From positions 1-33,801 of the forward strand of contig PUOA01000243.1 of the NCBI GenBank assembly GCA_003551925.1: a stretch of 33,801 bases of DNA. The letters run 5' to 3'. Under the pieces are notes generated by a model that had not been told where the DNA came from, searched no databases, and saw only the letters and a list, made by a program, of their open reading frames with translations. This document shows, one piece after another, positions 26,674-33,801 of this stretch; within the stretch, counting starts at the first letter, position 1; each line of letters opens with the position of its first letter. Position numbers and translations under genes: made by a program. This DNA is from Paracoccaceae bacterium (lineage in GTDB: Bacteria > Pseudomonadota > Alphaproteobacteria > Rhodobacterales > Rhodobacteraceae).

Positions 26674-27027
26674 ATGTCGATGACAGCATTCAGCGGAAAC
26701 CACATGCAGACCACCCGCGAGCGCTCCGGGCGCCGGGATGGGTTGATCGGCATCTGGGGCCGCATCATCCATCGCGATCCCGAAGCCTATGAGGCGTGGC
26801 TTGAGGAGCGCGACATGTCGCGGATCGTGACCACGCTGCTGCGCCTGAACGAGCGCCAGCTCAACCGCCTGGGCCTGTCGCGCGCGACGCTGGCGCTTGA
26901 CGTCGAGGAACTGGCGATCCGCGCCGAGCAGGAGCTCGACCTCGCCTCCGACATCCTGCGGCTTGTCGATGGCGACGACGGCGACAACCTGCAGTCGGAA
27001 CCGCGCCGCAGCATCGCCGCCGAGTGA
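26674..27027 (+). CDS. DUF1127-like small protein
   Basis: ATG 26674 preceded by GGAGG; LLRLNERQLNRLGLSRATLALDVEELAIRAE resembles the extended DUF1127 motif. Confidence 0.6.
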   Translation: MSMTAFSGNHMQTTRERSGRRDGLIGIWGRIIHRDPEAYEAWLEERDMSRIVTTLLRLNERQLNRLGLSRATLALDVEELAIRAEQELDLASDILRLVDGDDGDNLQSEPRRSIAAE

Positions 27028-27047
27028 GCGGACAGCATGCGCGGAAA

Positions 27048-27071
27048 GGCCGGGTCCGTTGTGACCCGGCC
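27048..27071. terminator. Terminator-like hairpin GGCCGGGTC-N6-GACCCGGCC downstream of the DUF1127-like gene
   Basis: Perfect 9-bp GC-rich stem, 6-nt loop, 20 nt past the stop codon; no T-tract on the plus strand. Confidence 0.55.
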
Positions 27072-27316
27072 GCTGCATGACGGCAGGCGATGCACATCGC
27101 CGCGCTTGCCCGAGCGTCATGGAGTGACGGCGCGCGCGGATCTCGGGGTCCGGACCAGGACCGCGTCGGCGCGCGGCGCCTTTGCGGGACCGGACCGACG
27201 CCGCACGATAACCCGGCGGTGGCCGCCTGCATCTTGAAAAGCGCTGCACCCGTGTTGCGCTTGCTCACCGTCTCGCGGCACAGTCGGCCGATGCTGCCGC
27301 CAGGACGGGTGACCCG

Positions 27317-29749
27317 ATGCCGCACGGTCCGGAGACGATCGACACGCCCCACGCCGCGGGCCTGATCGGCGATGCGCGCCGGCACCGCCTTGGCGCGCTG
27401 GCCGAGGACATCGCAGCGGATACGGCGCGGATCACCCTGATCGATGCGTTGCCCGGCACCGGCAAGACCACGCTGCTGGAACTGATCGCCGCACGCACCG
27501 GTGCCGCGATCGAGCGCCACGCGCCAGCTGTGCCCGCCCGCGCCTCGGGCTCGGGCGACGGCGCGGCGTGGCTGATCGACCTGCCCGCCGATGCCCGCAT
27601 TGACCTCGCAACGCTTCGCGGGCGCGTGATCGTGGTTGCGGCGGCGCACCAGATCCAGGGCTACGCGCGGCTCAGGGTCTATGGCCATCTGCGCGAGATC
27701 GCCAATGCCGATCTGTTCCATGCCGTCGACACCGCCGCGCCCGGTTTCGGCGACAGCTGCGGCTGGCCGGCGCTTGTCGCGCATTTCCGCGCGCGCCCGG
27801 ATGACCGTGCCTCGGTCGTCGCGTTCCTGCGCGACACGGTCTTGCCGGGCCTTTCGGATGAGGCACGCACCGCGATGCAGGCGCTGGCGCGCTCGGGGCG
27901 CGGGCTGCGCGATGCCGCCCTGCCCGCGAGCCTGCGCGCGGCGCTTGCCTGGCTGCGTCCGCTGGTCGCGCCGGGGCACGATGGTTTCTGGACGCTGCGG
28001 GGCGCGGGGTTTGCGGCGATGCTGCGCGAGGCGGCACGCGACACACCCGACACCCCGGCGCTGCACCGCGTGATCGGGGATGCAGGCGACACCCCCTCGG
28101 CGGTGCATGCCGCGCTGGCGGCCGGGCATCGGCGCCGGGCGCTGGCGGTGCTGGAACGCGCCGGGGGCATGATGCTGGGCCATCTGCAGGGCCCGGCCGA
28201 GGCGCGCGCGGTGCTCGACGCCTTTGGCGACGATCCCGCCCCCGGTGTTGCCGCGCTGCGGATCATGACGGCGATGAAGGCGGGGCAGTCGGGCCATGCC
28301 GGACGGCTGCTCGATGCGGCCTGCAGCGGGTATGCGCGCGGCAGGCCCGACGGCAGCGGCACGCGCACTGGCACGGGTTCCGGCACGGGTTCCGGCACTG
28401 GCTCCGGCACTGGCTCCGCCGCGCCCGCGCTTCCGCCCGAGCTGCGCCTGATCCGGCTGCTGATGGGGATCTACAGCGACCGCCCGCTCGATACCGCCTT
28501 TCATTCCGAATATTTCGCCCTGCTGGCCGAGGTCGCACCCGACACCCACCTGCTGCGCGGCGCGATCTACAACGTCGCGCTGGATGCGCAGATCCGCGCC
28601 GGCCGGCAGGGCGAGGCGCAGGCCACCGCGCGCCGCGCGCTTGAACACTACCGCGCCGCCGGGGCGCCCTATCTGGCCTTCTACATCCATGTGCATATCG
28701 CGCTGATGCACCTGCTGGCCGGCGCGCCCCGCGCCGCCGAGCCCGAACTGCAGGGCGCCGAACGCGAACTGGGCGCGACCCCCTTCGAGACCCCGCAGGA
28801 TGACCGCTTCCTGCGCCTGCTGCATGCGCAGGTGGCCTATGAACAGGGCCAGCCCGACGCGATGGCGGCCTTCGCCGAAAACGCGTTTGACGATTTCGCC
28901 TTTGGCGAGCTGTGGCCGTCGATCGCGTCGATGGCGCTGGCCTTCGGTGCCGAGGCGCTGCTGCTGCTGCGCGGCACCGATGCCGCGTTGCGCTATCTCG
29001 AAGGCTGGCGGGTGCAGATGTGGCGCACGCGGCGGTTCCGGCTGCTGATCGAACAGCGCGAGGTGCTGATCCTGCAATCGGCGCGGCGCTGGCGCGAGGC
29101 GCGGCTGAAGCTGGACGCCATGGCCACGCGCATCGGCCGGATCTGGATTGCCAGCGCCGGCGAAAACCTGGCCGATCTGCGCGACCCCGAGGACATGGCG
29201 CAGGCGCTGCTGTGGTTGCGCCAGTCGGCGCTGGAACGGCCCCGCGACCGCGCGCTCGCCGACCGGCTGTCGCATGCCGCGCGCAATCCCCACCTGTCGT
29301 GGCGGCAGGCGCGCTGCATCGCGCTGTGGCAGGCCTGGGCGGCGCGGCGGCGCGGCAAGGTGGCCGAGGCTCGCCGGCTGCTGGCCGATACGCTGGGCGC
29401 CTGCGCGGCGCGCCATTGCGCGGCCCCGGCGATCGAGGAGCGGGTCTTCGTGGCCCCGCTGCTGGCCGATCCGCGGATGCGCGGCGGGCCGATGGCGGGG
29501 GCGCCCGTGCCCGCGGCGCTGCGGCGCGGCGGGCCGGGCACGGCGCGCGACGGCCCGCTGTCGCGGCAGGAAACCCGCGCGCTGGACCTGCTGGCCGAAG
29601 GCTGCAGCAACAAGGACATCGCCCGCGAGATGGCGATCAGCCTGCCCACGGTGAAATTCCACCTGCGCAACATCTACGCCAAGCTTGGCGCGCGCGACCG
29701 CCGCGCGGCGGTCGCCGAGGCGCGCGCGCGGGGGCTGCTGGGCAACTGA
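27317..29749 (+). CDS. Large LuxR-family (MalT/LAL-like) transcriptional regulator
   Basis: N-terminal LIDALPGTGKTTLLELIAA P-loop; C-terminal LSRQETRALDLLAEGCSNKDIAREMAISLPTVKFHLRNIYAKLGARDR LuxR HTH; 810 aa. Confidence 0.9.
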   Translation: MPHGPETIDTPHAAGLIGDARRHRLGALAEDIAADTARITLIDALPGTGKTTLLELIAARTGAAIERHAPAVPARASGSGDGAAWLIDLPADARIDLATLRGRVIVVAAAHQIQGYARLRVYGHLREIANADLFHAVDTAAPGFGDSCGWPALVAHFRARPDDRASVVAFLRDTVLPGLSDEARTAMQALARSGRGLRDAALPASLRAALAWLRPLVAPGHDGFWTLRGAGFAAMLREAARDTPDTPALHRVIGDAGDTPSAVHAALAAGHRRRALAVLERAGGMMLGHLQGPAEARAVLDAFGDDPAPGVAALRIMTAMKAGQSGHAGRLLDAACSGYARGRPDGSGTRTGTGSGTGSGTGSGTGSAAPALPPELRLIRLLMGIYSDRPLDTAFHSEYFALLAEVAPDTHLLRGAIYNVALDAQIRAGRQGEAQATARRALEHYRAAGAPYLAFYIHVHIALMHLLAGAPRAAEPELQGAERELGATPFETPQDDRFLRLLHAQVAYEQGQPDAMAAFAENAFDDFAFGELWPSIASMALAFGAEALLLLRGTDAALRYLEGWRVQMWRTRRFRLLIEQREVLILQSARRWREARLKLDAMATRIGRIWIASAGENLADLRDPEDMAQALLWLRQSALERPRDRALADRLSHAARNPHLSWRQARCIALWQAWAARRRGKVAEARRLLADTLGACAARHCAAPAIEERVFVAPLLADPRMRGGPMAGAPVPAALRRGGPGTARDGPLSRQETRALDLLAEGCSNKDIAREMAISLPTVKFHLRNIYAKLGARDRRAAVAEARARGLLGN
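28354..28420. repeat. In-frame 12-bp repeat (GGCACGGGTTCC-like) encoding Gly-Thr-Gly-Ser tetrapeptides inside the LuxR gene
   Basis: Protein GSGTRTGTGSGTGSGTGSGTGSAAP; DNA ggcacgggttcc x2, then ggcactggctcc x2. Confidence 0.85.
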
Positions 29750-29819
29750 GCGCGGCGCGCGCGATCGCCCGCGCGGCACCCCGCCGCCGCAGCACGCGCC
29801 GAAAAGTGCAGAACCCTGT

Positions 29820-29862
29820 CCGCATTCGAACAGAACCTATCCCCGCCGATACTGGAATGCGG
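29820..29862. promoter_or_regulatory. Inverted repeat CCGCATTC-N27-GAATGCGG upstream of the ABC transporter operon
   Basis: 8-bp perfect arms read directly, ~55 bp upstream of the permease ATG. Confidence 0.35.
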
Positions 29863-29914
29863 GCGGCGTTCCGGTCACCTTCGCCCCCGAACGCGCGCCA
29901 TCTCCAGGGGAGCC

Positions 29915-30943
29915 ATGAACGCAGGGCTGATCGAATTTCTGTTGCGTCGCGCGGTCGGGTTCGTCTCGGTCCTGCTGGTGCTGTCGCTGATGATCTTCGT
30001 GCTGGCGCGCGTGGTGCCGGGCGATCCGGCGCGCATGGCGCTGGGGCCGGCGGCATCGCAGGACCAGGTGGACAGGATGCGCGCGCAGATGGGGCTCGAT
30101 GAGCCGCTGCCGGTGCAGTATGTCAACTTCCTCGGTGGCGCGGTGCGCGGCGATTTCGGCACCTCGCTGATCTCGGGGCGCGATGTGACGACCGAGGTTC
30201 TGGGCCTGCTGCCCGCGACGCTGGAGCTGGTGCTGGCCACATTGGCTCTGATGCTGCTGTTCGGCGTGCCGCTGGGCGTGCTGGCCGCGCGTTACCGCAA
30301 CCGCTGGGCCGACACCGTGCTGCGGCTGGTGTCGCTGGTGGGGGTGACGATGCCGGCGTTTCTGGCCGCCATCCTGCTGCAGCTTTTCGCGGCGTATTTC
30401 CTGATGGACTGGCCGATCCTGGGCCGGCTGGACCGCAGCATGGGCATGCCCGCGGGGCCGACGGGGCTGCTGACCATCGACGGGCTGCTGCTGGGCCGGC
30501 CCGACGTCACGCTCAGCGCCTTGCAGCATCTGGCGTTTCCGGCGCTGGCGCTGTCGCTGTCGGGGATCGCGCAGATCATGCGCATCACGCGCTCGGCGAT
30601 GATCGAACACCAGCGCCGCGACCATGTGCAGACGCTGCGCAGCTTCGGGGTGCCGGGGCGCGTGGTGACGTTCCGGTACCTGCTGAAGCTGTCCTCGGTG
30701 GCGCCGCTGACGATCATGGGGCTGGAATTCGCGTCGCTGATCGGCAACGCCTTCGTGGTGGAAATGGTGTTCGCCTGGGGTGGCTTCGCCTCCTACGGGC
30801 TGGAATCGATCCTGCAGAAGGATCTCAACGCGATCATGGCGGTGGTGATGCTGTCGGGGCTGTTCTTCGTGGTGGCAAATCTGGCGATCGACGTGCTGAT
30901 CGGCCTGATCGACCCGCGCCTGCGCATGAAGGGAGGGCGCTGA
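29915..30943 (+). CDS. ABC transporter permease, DppB-like
   Basis: LIEFLLRRAVGFVSVLLVLSLMIFVLARVVPGDPAR; GLEFASLIGNAFVVEMVFAWGG; TM-rich. Confidence 0.93.
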   Translation: MNAGLIEFLLRRAVGFVSVLLVLSLMIFVLARVVPGDPARMALGPAASQDQVDRMRAQMGLDEPLPVQYVNFLGGAVRGDFGTSLISGRDVTTEVLGLLPATLELVLATLALMLLFGVPLGVLAARYRNRWADTVLRLVSLVGVTMPAFLAAILLQLFAAYFLMDWPILGRLDRSMGMPAGPTGLLTIDGLLLGRPDVTLSALQHLAFPALALSLSGIAQIMRITRSAMIEHQRRDHVQTLRSFGVPGRVVTFRYLLKLSSVAPLTIMGLEFASLIGNAFVVEMVFAWGGFASYGLESILQKDLNAIMAVVMLSGLFFVVANLAIDVLIGLIDPRLRMKGGR

Positions 30944-31830
30944 TGGCCACCGCCGAGCCCCACGGCGCCGACGCCCCGGTGCAGATCCTGTCGGCGCGGC
31001 GCATGGCGTGGCTGCGCTTCCGGTCGAACCCGGTGGCGGTGATCGGCGCGCTGATGGTGCTGTCGGTGCTGTTCTGCGTGGCCTTCGCGCCCTGGATCAC
31101 CCCCTATCCCGCGCACAGCGGCAACGTGCTCGATTTCGCCAACCGCCACGCCGCGCCCAGCGCCGATCACTGGCTGGGCACCGACAAGGTGGGCCGCGAC
31201 ATCTTCACCCGCGTGATCTATGGCTTCCGGATCTCGCTGCTGCTGGTGGTGGGCGTGCTGGGCGTGGCGGTGCCGGTGGGCGCGGCGCTGGGGCTGGCGG
31301 CGGGGTATTTCGGCGGGCGGACCGAGTTCGCGATCACCGGCTTCACCAATGTCATGCTGGCGATCCCGCCGCTGGTCATGGCGCTGGCGGTGGGCAACAT
31401 CCTGAACCCGAACCTGATCAACGCGATGATCGCGATCGCGCTGCTGTGGTGGACCTGGCACGCGCGGCTGGTCTACCGGGTAGCGAAATCGGTCGCGGCC
31501 GAGGATTTCATCGAGGCCGCGCGGCTGGCCGGCGCCTCGCACTGGCACATCCTGACGCGCGAGATCCTGCCCAACTGCGTGGCGGTGATATCGGTCAAGA
31601 CCACGCTGGATGCGGCGTTCATCATCCTGTTCGGCGCGACGCTGTCGTTTCTGGGCCTGGGGGTGCGGCCACCGACGCCGGATCTGGGGTCGATGGTCGC
31701 CGATGGCCGGCAGTTCCTGCCCGAAATGTGGTGGGGCGTGCTGGGTCCGGCGCTGGGGATCTTCTATGCCACGCTGGGCTTCAACCTGCTCGGCGACGGG
31801 CTGCGCGACATGTTCGACGTGGAGGTCTGA
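30943..31830 (+). CDS. ABC transporter permease, DppC-like
   Basis: HWLGTDKVGRDIFTRVIYGFRISL, EAARLAGASHWHILTREILPNC; 1-nt overlap with upstream permease. Confidence 0.94.
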   Translation: MATAEPHGADAPVQILSARRMAWLRFRSNPVAVIGALMVLSVLFCVAFAPWITPYPAHSGNVLDFANRHAAPSADHWLGTDKVGRDIFTRVIYGFRISLLLVVGVLGVAVPVGAALGLAAGYFGGRTEFAITGFTNVMLAIPPLVMALAVGNILNPNLINAMIAIALLWWTWHARLVYRVAKSVAAEDFIEAARLAGASHWHILTREILPNCVAVISVKTTLDAAFIILFGATLSFLGLGVRPPTPDLGSMVADGRQFLPEMWWGVLGPALGIFYATLGFNLLGDGLRDMFDVEV

Positions 31831-31833
31831 GCC

Positions 31834-33516
31834 ATGGCGCTGCTGGACATCCGCAACCTCAACGTCGCCTTCACCAGCTACGGCCAGCGCACCCATGTTC
31901 TGCGCGACGTGTCGCTGCGTATCGAGGAAGGCCAGCGCGTCGCGCTGATCGGTGAAACCGGATCGGGCAAGTCGGTCACGTCGAAGGCGGTGCTGAACAC
32001 GCTGCCGGGCAATGCCGCGGTCGAAAGCGGCGCGATCCACTGGCGCGGGCAGGATGTGCTGCGCTGGCCCGACAGCGCCCGCGAGGGGCTGAAGGGCGTG
32101 GAAATGTCGGTGGTGATGCAGGACCCGCTGTCCTCGTTCAACCCGGTCTTCACCATCGGGCGGCATCTGGAAGATGTGCTCTACTGGGCCGACCGGCGCA
32201 ACGACACGCGCCGCAGCCGCCGCGACCGCCGCGCGCATATCCTCGACGTGCTGCGCAAGGTGCAGCTTGGCGATGGCGCGCGGGTGATGGAGGCCTACCC
32301 GGCGCAGCTTTCGGGCGGCATGCGCCAGCGGGTGCTGATCGCGCTGGCGCTGATGAACCGCCCCGCGCTGCTGATCGCCGACGAACCCGGCACCGCGCTG
32401 GATGTGACCACGCAGGACGAGATCCTGAAGCTCATCAACGCGCTGGTCGAGACCGAGGGGCTGTCGCTGCTGATGATCACGCACAATCTGGGCGTGGTGC
32501 GGATGATGGCCGATGATGTCTATGTGATGCGCAAGGGCGTCATCATGGAACATGCCCCGCTGGCCGAGCTGTTCCGCGCCCCGCGCACCGATTACGCGCG
32601 CGACCTGATCGCCGCGATCCCGCCGCTCTATGGTCCGGGCGTCAAGGATCAGCCGGCGGCACCGGTCTCTGAAGCCCCGCTGGTGCAGCTTCAGGGCGTC
32701 CACAAGACCTTTGCCGCCCGGCGCCTGTTCGCGCCTGCGCAGCTGACGCATGCGGTGCGCGGGGTCGATCTGGAGATCCAGCGCGGCGAGATCTTCGGGC
32801 TGGCCGGCGAAAGCGGGTCGGGCAAGACCACGGTCGCGCGCATGGTGATGGGGATCATGCAGCCCAGCCGGGGCCGCGTGATCCTGGACGGCACGCCGCT
32901 GGATCAGGCGTTCGACGGGCGCGCGGACCGGCGGCTCGCGCAGATCGTCTATCAGAACCCCGGAACCTCGCTCAATCCCAAGCGGACCGTGGGCCAGACG
33001 CTGGAGGTGCCGCTGCGCTTTGCGGGCCTGTCGCGCAGCGAGATCCAGCCGCGCATCGACGCGCTTCTGGACCGCGTGGGCATGCCGGCGCTGTTTTCCA
33101 GCCGCTACCCGCATGAGCTGTCGGGCGGGCAGAAACAGCGCGTGGCGATCGCGCGCGCGCTTGCGGCCAATCCACGGCTGATCGTGCTGGACGAGCCGAC
33201 CTCGGCGCTGGATGTGTCGGTGCAGGCGCAGGTGATCGCGCTGCTGGAAGAGCTGCGCAGCGAGCTGGGGCTGACCTATCTGTTCATCAGCCACGACCTG
33301 TCGCTGATGCGCAACGTGTGTTCGCGCATCGCCATCATGCTGCGCGGCGAACTGGTCGAACAGGGCACCCCGGCCGAGGTCTTCGCCGATCCGCAGCACC
33401 CCTATACCCGCGCCCTGATCGCCGCGATCCCCGTCATCACCGACGCCGAGGACGCCGCGAAGCCCAGGGTCACCGACGAAGAAAAGGCAAGGTTTCTCGT
33501 GTCCTCGGCGGCATGA
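31834..33516 (+). CDS. Fused double ABC ATP-binding protein, DppD-DppF like
   Basis: Two Walker A (GETGSGKS, GESGSGKT), two signatures (LSGGMRQR, LSGGQKQR), two Walker B (LLIADEPGTALD, LIVLDEPTSALD). Confidence 0.95.
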   Translation: MALLDIRNLNVAFTSYGQRTHVLRDVSLRIEEGQRVALIGETGSGKSVTSKAVLNTLPGNAAVESGAIHWRGQDVLRWPDSAREGLKGVEMSVVMQDPLSSFNPVFTIGRHLEDVLYWADRRNDTRRSRRDRRAHILDVLRKVQLGDGARVMEAYPAQLSGGMRQRVLIALALMNRPALLIADEPGTALDVTTQDEILKLINALVETEGLSLLMITHNLGVVRMMADDVYVMRKGVIMEHAPLAELFRAPRTDYARDLIAAIPPLYGPGVKDQPAAPVSEAPLVQLQGVHKTFAARRLFAPAQLTHAVRGVDLEIQRGEIFGLAGESGSGKTTVARMVMGIMQPSRGRVILDGTPLDQAFDGRADRRLAQIVYQNPGTSLNPKRTVGQTLEVPLRFAGLSRSEIQPRIDALLDRVGMPALFSSRYPHELSGGQKQRVAIARALAANPRLIVLDEPTSALDVSVQAQVIALLEELRSELGLTYLFISHDLSLMRNVCSRIAIMLRGELVEQGTPAEVFADPQHPYTRALIAAIPVITDAEDAAKPRVTDEEKARFLVSSAA

Positions 33517-33535
33517 GCAGAAATGGAGGACGGGC

Positions 33536-33801
33536 ATGGTAACACGACTTGGCATTGATGTGGGCGGGACCAACACCGACGCGGTGATCCTGCGCGGACG
33601 CGAGGTGCTGGCCGGCGTCAAGCGGGTGACCACCGCCGACGTGATGACCGGCATCGGCGAGGCGCTGGAGGCGGTGATCACCGAGGCCGGCATCGCGCGC
33701 GAGGCGATCGACGTCACCATGATCGGCACCACGCATTTCACCAATGCGGTGATCGAGCGCCGCGCGCTCGATCCGGTGGCGGCGATCCGGCTGGGCCTGC
33801 C
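33536..33801 (+). CDS. Hydantoinase/oxoprolinase family protein, N-terminus (truncated by window end)
   Basis: ATG 33536 preceded by GGAGGA; MVTRLGIDVGGTNTDAVIL...VTMIGTTHFTNAVIERR. Confidence 0.9.
   Translation, partial: MVTRLGIDVGGTNTDAVILRGREVLAGVKRVTTADVMTGIGEALEAVITEAGIAREAIDVTMIGTTHFTNAVIERRALDPVAAIRLGL

Noticed and set aside
26861-29779. 972-aa minus-strand ORF
   Set aside because: Fully antisense to the LuxR-family regulator; Arg/Gln/His-rich shadow translation without domain motifs.
30793-33744. 983-aa minus-strand ORF
   Set aside because: Antisense to the DppC-like and fused ATPase genes, whose ABC motifs clearly identify the coding strand.

Overview
High-GC alphaproteobacterial window, most likely Rhodobacterales judging from gene content and protein style (inference). 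It is densely coding, and nearly all of the large antisense ORFs in the track are GC-frame artefacts. Left to right: (1) the 3' end of a PotA/MalK-type ABC ATPase, then translationally coupled MBL-fold hydrolase, aldehyde dehydrogenase and agmatinase-family ureohydrolase (a putative polyamine/guanidino-compound catabolic operon); (2) a convergent membrane-anchored cytochrome c with a very long acidic Ala/Glu/Asp tether; (3) a divergent effector-less short LOV photoreceptor and a small membrane protein; (4) a compact, apparently hybrid exopolysaccharide locus: PilZ-like/HlyD-like Alg44-type protein, Alg8-type GT2 synthase, Wza-type export lipoprotein, UDP-glucose dehydrogenase, and a second UGDH paralogue that has lost its catalytic residues; (5) three exported proteins of unknown function on the minus strand; (6) a minus-strand Mrp/Mnh-type cation/proton antiporter operon (E-F-G-[A C-term/B fusion]-C-D-D'-D'') whose last gene overlaps an OLD-family AAA ATPase with an altered TOPRIM motif; (7) a DUF1127-like small protein, a large MalT/LuxR-type regulator, and a Dpp-type ABC transporter (two permeases plus a fused double ATPase) followed by the start of a hydantoinase/oxoprolinase gene. 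Best candidates for something undescribed: the Alg8/Alg44-like + Wza + UGDH + pseudo-UGDH exopolysaccharide system next to a short LOV protein, and the coupling of an OLD-like ATPase to a three-MrpD antiporter operon. Four GC-rich short-period tandem repeats and several perfect inverted repeats were also found by eye. No tRNA, rRNA, CRISPR array or transposase was recognised.
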